Notes: generated by a model not told the origin, from the sequence alone. A DNA stretch of 64,000 nt from JAIPIY01 sp964489785 (GCA_964489785.1 CAZAZY010000001.1:7865-71864), one strand, 5' to 3'; shown: positions 44,318 through 51,891, counted from the first letter of the stretch. Program-made: numbers and translations.

Positions 44318-45658
44318 TTACGCTATTCCCAACAGGGCTTTTGCAATCAGTAAATAAATAAACACCCCCAGAATATCAGCGATTGATGTAACCAATGGCG
44401 AACTGGCTGTTGCAGGATCTAATTTTAGTTTCGACAAGAGAAATGGTAAACAAACCCCCAGCAAGCTTCCCAGCAAAACAATCATAATCATGGTCAAGGC
44501 AACAATCAGGGCTACTGTTTCTCCTGATCGAAAAATACCTAATCCCCAAACCACTGCCCCCATGGTACTACCTAACAGTAAAGATATTCGTAGCTCTCTC
44601 CAAATAACAAGCAACCAGTCTCCCATATGCACGTCCCCTGTTGCCATTGCACGAATGGTTAATGTTGCTGATTGTGATCCTGAATTTCCTGCGCTACCAA
44701 TAAGAAGAGGAAGGAATGCAACCAATGCGATTGCTTGTTGTAATGTTGCTTCGTAGCTCATGATGATTGCCCCTGATAATATATTTACAAAGGTCAATAA
44801 TACCAACCAACCAATACGTTTTTTATAAAGAAAAAAGATGGACGTCTTTAAGAAACTTTCTTGGAATGCATCAATAGCAGAGCTTCGGTGAAAGTCTTCG
44901 GTGGTTTCTTCTTCTGCAATATCTAATACATCATCTACGGTAATAATTCCTACAAGAATATTTTTATCATCAATAACAGGAAGAACACTGATGTCATATT
45001 TTTGCATCATGTGTACTGCTGATTCTTGGTCTTCGTGTGCGTGAATTGAAATCGCAGGTGATTTCATAATAGATTCAATCGTTTCATTTTGATTTGCAAT
45101 AACCAAATTGCGAAGACTGATTGCCCCCAATAATTCCCAAGATGTATTTGTTACATAAATAACATCACTGGTTTCACTTTTGTTCCCCCATCGTCGTATG
45201 TGATCTAATGCCTGCTGTGTAGTCCATGATGGGCGCACTGCAATATAATCAGGTGTCATCAATCTTCCTACTGTATCTTCTGCATATCCTAATAACATGC
45301 GTATTTCAGCAACATTTTCATCATCTAATAGATTGAGAATTTTTTGTGTTACACGTCCTGGTAATTCTTCAAAAAATTCTGTACGGTCATCAGGATCCAA
45401 GTCGTGTAACAATTGACGAGCTTCATTATCTGTCAATGTTGCAATAAGGGCATTTTCTTCATCATGTTCTAAATGAGAAAAAACCTGAGCCGCCGTGTCT
45501 CTGGGTAATGAACGAAAAAAGAATAGTTGATCTTCTTTGTGTAATTCACGAAAAATATGAGTAAGGTCTGCAGGTGGAACATCCCCGTATAAATTTTTTA
45601 ATCCTTGGAGGTTTTTTTCTTTGATATAATTTTGTATTGTTTGTAGATGAATATCCAT
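44318..45658 (-). CDS. mgtE: MgtE-family magnesium channel
   Basis: From ATG 45658 it has 446 residues: an N-terminal MgtE superhelical domain (LEHDEENALIATLTDNEARQLLHDLDPDDR), two CBS domains (about 130-250) that sense Mg2+, and five C-terminal membrane helices with the MgtE pore signature LPLLIGSAGNSGSQSATLTIRA. Extra upstream codons in the same frame overlap a terminator and are not used. Minus-strand TGGTATACT lies 12 nt before ATG. It is convergent with the YibE/F gene, 2 bp apart, with no visible terminator between. Confidence 0.95.
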   Translation of the reverse strand: MDIHLQTIQNYIKEKNLQGLKNLYGDVPPADLTHIFRELHKEDQLFFFRSLPRDTAAQVFSHLEHDEENALIATLTDNEARQLLHDLDPDDRTEFFEELPGRVTQKILNLLDDENVAEIRMLLGYAEDTVGRLMTPDYIAVRPSWTTQQALDHIRRWGNKSETSDVIYVTNTSWELLGAISLRNLVIANQNETIESIMKSPAISIHAHEDQESAVHMMQKYDISVLPVIDDKNILVGIITVDDVLDIAEEETTEDFHRSSAIDAFQESFLKTSIFFLYKKRIGWLVLLTFVNILSGAIIMSYEATLQQAIALVAFLPLLIGSAGNSGSQSATLTIRAMATGDVHMGDWLLVIWRELRISLLLGSTMGAVVWGLGIFRSGETVALIVALTMIMIVLLGSLLGVCLPFLLSKLKLDPATASSPLVTSIADILGVFIYLLIAKALLGIA

Positions 45659-45670
45659 AGTTGTGATATG

Positions 45671-45679
45671 AGTATACCA
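45671..45679 (-). promoter_or_regulatory. extended -10 promoter for mgtE
   Basis: On the minus strand TGGTATACT (TATACT is the complement of 45671-45676), 12 nt before ATG, so the leader is about 5 nt. Confidence 0.5.
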
Positions 45680-45700
45680 TTTGTTTTCATGTATAAAAAT

Positions 45701-45730
45701 AGCCTGGCCTCTGTGATAGAGACCAGGCCT
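45701..45730 (-). terminator. terminator after nhaD
   Basis: AGCCTGG-CTCT / AGAG-CCAGGCT-type stem with a GTGAT loop. Minus-strand transcripts from nhaD then meet a T-rich stretch. Confidence 0.7.
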
Positions 45731-45747
45731 TTGTTCATTGAACTTTG

Positions 45748-47061
45748 TTACCCAAATGATTCTGGACGCACCAGAAGAAGAAATGTAATGCAACCCGCTA
45801 AAAAACCAATCATGGCAAGCCATGCAATGTTTTTCAGATACCACATAAATTCGATCTTCTCCATGCCCATGGCGACCACACCCGCAGCCGATCCGATAAT
45901 TAACATACTACCACCTGTCCCCGCAGAGAATGCGATAAAGTGCCAAATAGGATGATCCGTAGGTAATTGGAACATTCCCATGGCAGCTGCGACTAGTGGT
46001 ACATTGTCAATGATTGCCGAACCAAAGCCCAATAGTACGACAAACACCTCATCAGGCATGATGGCACGCATTGATTCCCCTATTTGGAAAATCATGCCAA
46101 TAGATTCCAATGCAGCCACTGCCATCAGAATGCCAAGGAAGAACAGGATGCTTGGCATCTCGATCTTGCTGAGCGATTTATGAACAGCACTATGATGAGT
46201 TGTTCCTTCGCCCCGCTCAGACATCTTGAACTCGCGATTACTTTTAATCTCTGCCAAAATGGCAACTATGGCAAGCGAGAGCATCATGCCAACATATGGA
46301 GGCAAATGCGTGAGGGTCTTGAAAATTGGTACGAATACAATCGCACCCAGACCAATGACTAGCATACTCAGGCTTGCTTTTCTGTCTTCGGCATCCGTCT
46401 CCGGAATGTCGATCTGCCCTTTGAAAGCGGGCAACAGAGATGCAATAAAAGTAGGCACCGCCATGCAAATGAATGACGGGATAAACAAGTACGCGACAAG
46501 TTTTTCCGCAGTCACTTTGTCTGCGATCCAGAGCATGGTAGTCGTGACATCCCCAATGGGCGACCACGCACCACCGGTATTCGCACCGATGACGATCATG
46601 CCTGCATACCACATGCGTGTCTTTACATCAGGTACCAGCTTTTTCAAGATGGTGATAAGTACGATGGTGGCGGTCAGATTGTCGATGATAGCCGAAAGGA
46701 TAAAGGCGAGTCCGCCCATAATCCAAAGCAGCATCTTCTTCTCTCGAGTTCTGACAAACTGCTTGATGGCACCGAACCCGTTGAAGTGGTCCGTTATCTC
46801 AACGATGGTCATCGCCCCGATAAGGAAAAAAAGTATCTCTGCGGTCTTGCCCAAGTGATGCAATAACATCTCCTCCATATGAGAAGGCACCAGGCCGTCA
46901 AGAATGCTGAACACAGGAACGTGGAAAACCGCAACTACGGTCCAAAGAAGCACCATCATGATGAGCGCAGGAATGAGTTTATCGATTTTGAACTTGTGCT
47001 CAAGAGTAATACCCAGATACCCCAATACAAAAATTACGGCAATTAGAAGACTTGCGTCCAT
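45748..47061 (-). CDS. nhaD: NhaD-type Na+/H+ antiporter, G+C-rich
   Basis: An ion transporter superfamily member exchanging Na+ for H+. From ATG 47061 it has 437 residues, about 12 membrane helices, and the NhaD/ArsB-like motifs FILSAIIDNLTATIV and GANTGGAWSPIGDVTTTMLW, then GFGSAIIDNVPLVAAAMG. Upstream codons in the same frame are not hydrophobic and are excluded. Its composition differs sharply from its neighbours (52% G+C in 46741-46800), and antisense frames are long for the same reason. This suggests acquisition by transfer. Leader: A/C-rich, AAAAACC before ATG. Confidence 0.93.
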   Translation of the reverse strand: MDASLLIAVIFVLGYLGITLEHKFKIDKLIPALIMMVLLWTVVAVFHVPVFSILDGLVPSHMEEMLLHHLGKTAEILFFLIGAMTIVEITDHFNGFGAIKQFVRTREKKMLLWIMGGLAFILSAIIDNLTATIVLITILKKLVPDVKTRMWYAGMIVIGANTGGAWSPIGDVTTTMLWIADKVTAEKLVAYLFIPSFICMAVPTFIASLLPAFKGQIDIPETDAEDRKASLSMLVIGLGAIVFVPIFKTLTHLPPYVGMMLSLAIVAILAEIKSNREFKMSERGEGTTHHSAVHKSLSKIEMPSILFFLGILMAVAALESIGMIFQIGESMRAIMPDEVFVVLLGFGSAIIDNVPLVAAAMGMFQLPTDHPIWHFIAFSAGTGGSMLIIGSAAGVVAMGMEKIEFMWYLKNIAWLAMIGFLAGCITFLLLVRPESFG

Positions 47062-47133
47062 TTTTTTGGTTTTTAAAGTGCAACTTGCAAAAGTACAAGC
47101 CTTATACTTTGTAGCATAGATAATAATGAATGT

Positions 47134-47168
47134 CAAAAACCACCTCAAATTTTTTGAGATGGTTTTTG
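47134..47168 (-). terminator. terminator between the small acidic protein gene and nhaD
   Basis: CAAAAACCA-CTCAAA pairs with TTTGAG-TGGTTTTTG, with T runs on both strands. Downstream of the minus gene that ends at 47182. Confidence 0.7.
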
Positions 47169-47181
47169 AAAAAGAATCTAT

Positions 47182-47475
47182 TTATGTATTATTTTCTTTA
47201 TAATATTCTGCAATAATATTTTTTTCCTCTTCTGTTTTTGCAAATTCAGTCATTTTACCTAATGCCCAAACTTGTAGTTCATCACGATCTATTGCAGAAA
47301 TAGATTCTTTTTCTGCACAAGAAATACTTTTTTGATATATTTTTTGAGCAGTTTCAAAATCAGTAGTATTTTCAAGTTGATGAGATAATTCTTCAAAAGA
47401 AAAAACGCCTTCGATTTCCTCTGGATTTGTTTCTTCTGTTCTTGTTTTAAAAAAATTGAATGCCTCTCGAGACAT
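47182..47475 (-). CDS. small acidic hypothetical protein
   Basis: I use ATG 47475 (MSREAFNFFKTR), 97 residues, acidic and helical, with no motif. The same frame stays open further upstream through tRNA-Pro, which cannot be coding. A TTG about 19 codons upstream of the ATG is an alternative start. Whether it is expressed is unsure, but it has a terminator. Confidence 0.5.
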   Translation of the reverse strand: MSREAFNFFKTRTEETNPEEIEGVFSFEELSHQLENTTDFETAQKIYQKSISCAEKESISAIDRDELQVWALGKMTEFAKTEEEKNIIAEYYKENNT

Positions 47476-47560
47476 ATCGGTTATTGTTAAAAGTTTACCC
47501 GTCAATATAAAGACACCTTTTGGGTATTTTGAATAAAAAATTCGTTTCTCATGTTCTCTG

Positions 47561-47633
47561 TCGGGGTGCTGGGATTCGAACCCAGAGTCACTGGTACCCA
47601 AAACCAGCATGTTAGCCGTTACACCACACCCCG
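47561..47633 (-). tRNA. tRNA-Pro(TGG)
   Basis: The cloverleaf on the minus strand has acceptor CGGGGTG/CACCCCG, anticodon stem CTGGT/ACCAG with loop TTTGGGT (anticodon TGG), and T arm CTGGG/CCCAG with TTCGAAT. CCA is not encoded. A gap starts 3 bp beyond its 5' end. Confidence 0.9.
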
Positions 47634-47636
47634 ACA

Positions 47637-47736
47637 NNNNNNNNNNNNNNNNNNNNNNNNNNNNNNNNNNNNNNNNNNNNNNNNNNNNNNNNNNNNNNNN
47701 NNNNNNNNNNNNNNNNNNNNNNNNNNNNNNNNNNNN
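47637..47736. other. assembly gap (100 N) flanked by a 40-bp exact duplicate
   Basis: The 40 bp just left of the gap (47597-47636) are identical to the 40 bp just right of it (47737-47776). Both copies end exactly at or begin exactly at the N run or its mirror position, as when two contigs overlap by one k-mer. Confidence 0.85.
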
Positions 47737-47773
47737 CCCAAAACCAGCATGTTAGCCGTTACACCACACCCCG
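47737..47773 (-). pseudogene. partial copy of tRNA-Pro at the gap edge
   Basis: It carries the 5' half of the same tRNA-Pro up to the anticodon loop. Either this is an unmerged contig overlap, so only one tRNA exists, or it is the start of a second tandem tRNA-Pro. The first is more likely. Confidence 0.5.
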
Positions 47774-47928
47774 ACACAATACACGAAAATTTATTTTTCA
47801 GTATGGATAAAAAGCTTGTAAAGCAATGTACTATATCCTGAAAACAATTTCAAAGCACACAACAATGATACATGAATAAGGTCAAAAACGCAAATGGTGG
47901 TTTATTGAACTAATTTTTCAATACCAAA

Positions 47929-48333
47929 TTAAAGAATAATATTTTCCAATCTAGTAACCTTTGCACGCTTGTGATCTTTTTCCAGATGAACCGCAATAAT
48001 ATCAAATTGCCATTTAGTTTCATGTGAAACATTATTCTCTATTAGATATGTTTGTATAATCTTTTTCATACGAGAAACTTTCTTTGTATGTACATTTTGA
48101 ATTACTTGCATATGCTTTGGATCATTCCCTATTTCATCAATTGTTTCACATGAAACTGTTTTTACTTCGAAAAAATATAAAACCTTGCTATTTACCGCAA
48201 TAATATCAATTTCACCCCATTTTCTTGTATGATTTCTCTCAATAATCGAAAAACCATGTTTCACGAGAAACTTACAAGCCAAAGATTCACCAATTTCCCC
48301 TATTTTCTGTGTTTTTGATGTGAATTGTTTCAT
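47929..48333 (-). CDS. YraN/UPF0102-family nuclease-like protein
   Basis: A 134-residue protein with the YraN pattern: GEIGESLACKFLVKHGF, then RKWGEIDIIAV and YFFEVKTV. These carry the Glu, Asp and ExK residues of a restriction-endonuclease-like fold. The role in cells is poorly known; DNA repair or uptake has been proposed for relatives. Unusually, ParB-like palindromes lie inside the gene (48016-48031, 48142-48157, 48257-48272), and one (48326-48341) covers its start codon. Confidence 0.88.
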   Translation of the reverse strand: MKQFTSKTQKIGEIGESLACKFLVKHGFSIIERNHTRKWGEIDIIAVNSKVLYFFEVKTVSCETIDEIGNDPKHMQVIQNVHTKKVSRMKKIIQTYLIENNVSHETKWQFDIIAVHLEKDHKRAKVTRLENIIL

Positions 48334-48629
48334 ATGAAACCTTTTGAGGTATTTTTTATTATACTACTTTTGCGTTTCATGTGAAACTTATCATCTTTTA
48401 TTATTTATCTTCTATTTTAAATTATATATGTATACAAAAGTTCCACGTGAAACAGGTGCACGTACCCTTGTGATTTACTTTACAACGTTTCACATGAAAC
48501 TTTTTAGTATGTTCGAGTTATATATTGGTAATTCGTGCCACGTGAAACTATATTGCAAGCTTTTTAGTATAAAAACAGTGTTTCACATGTAACATTGTCT
48601 ACATTTTGATATATGTTTCACGTGAAACA
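48016..48629. repeat. cluster 1 of ParB-site-like (parS) palindromes
   Basis: Ten 16-mers related to TGTTTCACGTGAAACA start at 48016, 48142, 48257, 48326, 48373, 48439, 48486, 48534, 48579 and 48614. Spacing tightens rightwards to 35-66 bp. The last is an exact match; most others differ at 1-3 positions, chiefly the outermost base or the central CG. The first four lie in yraN or over its start codon; the rest are intergenic. parS is the binding site of the chromosome-partition protein ParB. Confidence 0.8.
48614..48629. promoter_or_regulatory. exact parS site
   Basis: TGTTTCACGTGAAACA: a perfect 16-bp palindrome identical to the conserved bacterial parS consensus. Confidence 0.85.
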
Positions 48630-48865
48630 CTTTGATATCTGTGAATACTAAAAAAGCTTTAAAAACAAATATTTGTATGAAAAAGCTCTGTAGTGTTGTG
48701 GAATAAGGCTTTTTTACGTTTTCAAGTATAAAAGACATCTTGTGTCCTTTATAAAAATGTGTTATTTGTGCACCGTGTACACAGAGATATCCACAATTTG
48801 TTGATTTCCGGGGATTTTTCAGGGTAGTGTCTTTTATTATTCTGTTAATTGAAAGAAAAATCTGG

Positions 48866-48900
48866 TTATAACGGACATGCATCACAAATGTCCGTTATAA
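48866..48900. terminator. 13-bp inverted repeat after the GrpB-like gene
   Basis: TTATAACGGACAT and ATGTCCGTTATAA, perfect arms with a 9-nt loop, 2 bp beyond the minus gene's stop. No strong T run. It may terminate transcription, or it may belong to the GGACAT motif family seen also at 48.73 and 50.77 kb. Confidence 0.5.
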
Positions 48901-48901
48901 T

Positions 48902-49477
48902 TTACAGATGTCCTTTATCTTTATTGATGGGCAAAGCTGAAAACCAAGTGTATGCATCCTGTTCTACCTTTTTAAGAAAATCTTGTTTTGCATCCCGGTA
49001 TGCAATATAGTCATCTGGATACATTTCCCAATTTCTCTGTTTTAATTCTGAATATTCCTGCACTATTTGGGGGTGTTTTCTAAAGTAATCTCGCGTGATT
49101 AGAAACTGCCGTTGTTTTTTGGATCCTTGTTCACAAATATGAACATTGTTTATTTTATTACCCAATTCTTCTGTTTGGTGAAAATTAAATGAATTTGGTT
49201 CAATATAGTCTTTCATATAGGTAAAACCTAACAACTTCATTGCGTGAATTTCCCTTTGAAAATCGGCTTCGTTTATGTTTTTAACAATAATAAGTATATC
49301 AATAACAGGCTTTGCGCTTGCTCCTGGGAATGATGTGCTGCCTATATGTTCAATAGCTATTGCTGATTTCCAAATTGGCTCCAGTAGGTTTTTTAACTCA
49401 GCAAACCGATCTTTCCATAAAGGGTTATATGCTTGAAAGAAATATAGTCGGCCTGTGTTTTTAGTGTTATCCTTCAT
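48902..49477 (-). CDS. GrpB/UPF0157-family nucleotidyltransferase-like protein
   Basis: From ATG 49477 it has 191 residues. The family signature AIEHIGSTSFPGASAKPVIDILI is clear, followed by the typical HICEQGSKKQRQFLITRDYFRKHP region. GrpB proteins have a nucleotidyltransferase-like fold of unknown substrate. The frame continues upstream into tRNA-Gly and is cut there. Confidence 0.88.
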   Translation of the reverse strand: MKDNTKNTGRLYFFQAYNPLWKDRFAELKNLLEPIWKSAIAIEHIGSTSFPGASAKPVIDILIIVKNINEADFQREIHAMKLLGFTYMKDYIEPNSFNFHQTEELGNKINNVHICEQGSKKQRQFLITRDYFRKHPQIVQEYSELKQRNWEMYPDDYIAYRDAKQDFLKKVEQDAYTWFSALPINKDKGHL

Positions 49478-49499
49478 ATAAACTGAAAAACCTATTTTG

Positions 49500-49570
49500 T
49501 GCGGGTAGAGAGAATCGAACTCTCGACTCATCCTTGGCAAGGACGTGTTCTACCACTAAACCATACCCGC
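49500..49570 (-). tRNA. tRNA-Gly(GCC)
   Basis: The cloverleaf on the minus strand has acceptor GCGGGTA/TACCCGC, anticodon stem CGTCC/GGATG (one G-T) with loop TTGCCAA (anticodon GCC), and T arm GAGAG/CTCTC with TTCGATT. Discriminator A; CCA not encoded. Confidence 0.93.
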
Positions 49571-49696
49571 AGAACGTTTTGTAGTATAGCTATTTTTTTA
49601 TGAATATGCAATGGTTTTGTTCAAAAGAAATAATAATCATATCTTGACTTTGTAATATAAAAAAGTAATACTGCATGAAATTAAAGCCATTTTGAC

Positions 49697-49984
49697 ATGA
49701 AAACAAGATTTGTCTCCAGAATCCCTGGTATCCTTTTTTGGTCAGCTGTTCTTTTTGTCTTTTACTATGCCCCCTTTGTTCTTTTTGTAAAATGGGTGAA
49801 CCCTTTGAATTTTTTCATTGAAATTGCTCATTTTATTATTTACGAAGTCACATTTTTGCATATGCTTTTATGTGCAGTCCTTGTCACGGGTCTTTCCGTT
49901 GTCTTTTGGATTATTTTAGTACTTTTGATTTTATTGATGATCGTTTGTATTTTTGAATTTCCATTGCTGATAAAAAGAAAATGA
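49697..49984 (+). CDS. small hydrophobic membrane protein
   Basis: A 95-residue protein with two or three membrane helices (about 10-32, 36-52, 55-90) and a positively charged C-terminus (KRK). No recognised family. Supported by ATG, absence of other genes on either strand, and a very strong terminator downstream. Confidence 0.55.
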   Translation: MKTRFVSRIPGILFWSAVLFVFYYAPFVLFVKWVNPLNFFIEIAHFIIYEVTFLHMLLCAVLVTGLSVVFWIILVLLILLMIVCIFEFPLLIKRK

Positions 49985-50039
49985 ATAGTGCTAAATCCGT
50001 TTCAGGTAATGCTGGCGGTTTTTTTATTTTCTCATCTTG

Positions 50040-50088
50040 AAATACAAAAGGCTGAAACAGAATGTGTTTCAGCCTTTTGTATTTATTT
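50040..50088. terminator. 20-bp perfect hairpin, bidirectional terminator
   Basis: Arms 50040-50059 and 50065-50084 are perfectly complementary over 20 bp, begin AAATACAAAAGG and have a 5-nt loop. T run on both strands. It serves the small membrane protein gene and the convergent tRNA-Arg. Confidence 0.88.
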
Positions 50089-50089
50089 G

Positions 50090-50161
50090 TGCACCTGCCA
50101 GGATTCGAACCTAGAATAACGGTTCCGAAGACCGTTGTGATATCCATTTCACCACAGGTGC
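50090..50161 (-). tRNA. tRNA-Arg(TCG)
   Basis: The cloverleaf on the minus strand has acceptor GCACCTG/CAGGTGC, anticodon stem ACGGT/ACCGT with loop CTTCGGA (anticodon TCG), and T arm TAGG/CCTG with TTCGAAT. CCA not encoded. Confidence 0.9.
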
Positions 50162-50208
50162 ATATTGCGTTACTTATTTCAAAAAACTCATACCGTTGGT
50201 GATACCTG

Positions 50209-50234
50209 TCCGCCCGTAGTTTTGCGAAGGCGGA
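50209..50234. repeat. GC-rich hairpin beside a tRNA fragment
   Basis: TCCGCC and GGCGGA arms enclose CGTAGTTTTGCGAA. It abuts the duplicated tRNA-Arg end at 50234. Confidence 0.45.
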
Positions 50235-50257
50235 TCCATTTCACCACAGGTGCATAT
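50234..50257 (-). pseudogene. 5' fragment of tRNA-Arg, direct duplicate
   Basis: The 24 bp here repeat 50142-50165 exactly: the first 20 nt of tRNA-Arg plus 4 nt upstream. The copy stops abruptly at a GC-rich hairpin. It is a remnant of duplication or integration at the tRNA 5' end. Confidence 0.7.
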
Positions 50258-50339
50258 ATTGCACATCTTTGATAAGACTTTCCAAGTGTATACTGTTTTG
50301 CTTTGAAAATCAACCCAATTAGTATACACTTTATGCTAT

Positions 50340-51854
50340 ATGCAATTTCAGGTGCCAGAAAAAATTATAGCTCAAATAAAGACATTACAATTAGCTGGAT
50401 ACGAAGCGTATCTGGTGGGTGGCTGTGTGCGTGACATGATTATGGGGCGAAATCCAAATGATTGGGATATTACCACTGATGCAAACCCAGAACAGATTAT
50501 GCAGGTTTTTGAAACTGCTGGTTTTCGGGTGGTGTATGAAAATACTTTTGGAACAGTAGGTATTGTAGATGAAACCGAAGATGCTGATTCGAATATTCGT
50601 ACTGTGGAAATTACCCCGTATCGTCTCGATGTTGGGTATACCGATCACCGACATCCTGACCAGGTGGTATTCAGTAAAAAATTAGAGGACGATTTGATGC
50701 GTCGTGACTTTACCATAAATGCCATGGCGTACGATCCGTCTATCGGACATTTAGTTGATTTATATAAAGGACATGAGGATATAAAGGACATGTCCGTTAG
50801 AGCAGTGGGAAATCCTGATGAAAGATTCAAAGAAGATGCTTTGCGTATGATGCGCGCAGTACGTTTTTCGGCTCAATTAGGGTTTTCTGTTTCACATGAA
50901 ACAATGCAGGCGATTTTCGAGAATGCTAACCTGTTGGAAAAGGTTTCACGTGAAAGAATTCGTGATGAATTTGTAAAAATTATTGTTTCACGTGAACCAT
51001 CCGTGGGTATTGGGTTTCTCGTGAAACTAGGTCTTATGCAATATATTATTCCTGAACTATTAGAGGGAATAAAATGCGAACAAAAAGGTGCACATATATA
51101 TGATGTGTTTGATCATCTTTGTCATGCGTTACAACATGCTGCTGATAAAAACTATTCGTTTCACGTGAAACTGGCAGCGTTGTTTCATGACATTGGAAAA
51201 CCACGAACCAGACGATATGATAAAAACAAAGATAAATACACTTTCTTTGGGCACGAGGTAGTAGGTGCACGCATGGCAAAGGATATTATGTCACGATTGA
51301 AATTCCCTAAAAAAGATATTGAGATGGTTTCACGATTGGTTCGTTGGCATATGTTTTTTTCGGATACTGAAATAATTACACTATCTCCGGTGCGAAGAAT
51401 GATTAATAACATGGCACCCACGGATGCAGAAAAAGATGTTTCACGTGAAGATCATGCTATTTGGGAATTAATGCGTATCCGAGAATGTGACCGCGTGGGT
51501 ATGAAGAAAAAAGAAGCGCCATACCGTCTGCGAAAATATTTTGCCATGATTGAAGAGGCTTTGCGCGACCCAATCAGTGTTTCACAGTTAAAAATTGATG
51601 GGGGATACATGATACAAGAAATGCACATGAAACCTGGTCCACGTATGGGCTGGATGTTACACGCATTGTTAGAAGAAATCATAGAAGACCCTACAAAAAA
51701 TACTATCGAATATCTTGTTTCACGTGTAACAGAATTAGAAAAATTATCTGATGGGGAATTGAAACAGTTAGGGGATCAAGGGAAAGAGAAAAAAGAAACC
51801 GTTGATGAAGAAGAAAAAGAGAGATTGCATAAAAAGCATGGGGTAAAGAAATAA
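50340..51854 (+). CDS. cca: CCA-adding tRNA nucleotidyltransferase
   Basis: Adds or repairs the 3' CCA of tRNA; needed here because three of four tRNA genes lack CCA. The 504-residue protein has YLVGGCVRDMIMGRNPNDWDI with GGCVRD and the catalytic DxD, then RRDFTINAMAYD and ERFKEDALRMMRAVRF. An HD domain contains LAALFHDIGKPRTR. A charged C-terminal tail ends HKKHGVKK. Many ParB-like palindromes lie in frame as Val-Ser-Arg/His-Glu or His-Val-Lys-Leu codons. Confidence 0.95.
   Translation: MQFQVPEKIIAQIKTLQLAGYEAYLVGGCVRDMIMGRNPNDWDITTDANPEQIMQVFETAGFRVVYENTFGTVGIVDETEDADSNIRTVEITPYRLDVGYTDHRHPDQVVFSKKLEDDLMRRDFTINAMAYDPSIGHLVDLYKGHEDIKDMSVRAVGNPDERFKEDALRMMRAVRFSAQLGFSVSHETMQAIFENANLLEKVSRERIRDEFVKIIVSREPSVGIGFLVKLGLMQYIIPELLEGIKCEQKGAHIYDVFDHLCHALQHAADKNYSFHVKLAALFHDIGKPRTRRYDKNKDKYTFFGHEVVGARMAKDIMSRLKFPKKDIEMVSRLVRWHMFFSDTEIITLSPVRRMINNMAPTDAEKDVSREDHAIWELMRIRECDRVGMKKKEAPYRLRKYFAMIEEALRDPISVSQLKIDGGYMIQEMHMKPGPRMGWMLHALLEEIIEDPTKNTIEYLVSRVTELEKLSDGELKQLGDQGKEKKETVDEEEKERLHKKHGVKK
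50888..51731. repeat. cluster 2 of ParB-site-like palindromes inside cca
   Basis: Sites related to TGTTTCACGTGAAACA start at 50888 (1 mismatch), 50942 (2), 50984 (1), 51013 (3), 51157 (2), 51437 (3) and 51716 (1). Half-sites lie near 51326 and at 51578-51585. They recur in the same reading phase and encode short peptides such as VSRE and VSHE, so protein coding has accommodated the DNA motif. Confidence 0.75.
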
Positions 51855-51857
51855 TAT

Positions 51858-51891
51858 AAAAACCCGCCACGATGTTTTGTGGCGGGTTTTT
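51858..51891 (+). terminator. terminator after cca
   Basis: AAAACCCGCCAC/GTGGCGGGTTTT around GATGTTTT. Its 24-nt hairpin core is repeated exactly at 53767-53790. Confidence 0.88.

Larger units (their letters stand above)
48334..48901. other. intergenic region, 568 bp, with palindrome array
   Basis: It holds most of cluster 1, then a DnaA-box-like ATATCCACA near 48788. TATAAAAGACAT (48727-48738) faces TATAAAGGACAC (complement of 48742-48753), and a 13-bp inverted repeat lies at 48866-48900. No credible gene: the two frames of 82 and 100 codons here run through the palindromes and lack any family character. Confidence 0.6.

Noticed and set aside
44490..44756. An 88-codon plus-strand frame
   Set aside because: It is a shadow inside mgtE without a promoter or family pattern.
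46226..46858. A 210-codon plus-strand frame
   Set aside because: It lies antisense inside nhaD; it is open because of that gene's higher G+C content.
48016..48629. CRISPR array
   Set aside because: The repeats are only 16 bp, degenerate and palindromic, with spacing from 35 to 126 bp and no cas genes.
48344..48885. Frames of 82 (plus) and 100 codons (minus) in the intergenic region
   Set aside because: They run through the parS-like palindromes, have no family character, and their openness comes from the repeated motif and A+T-richness.
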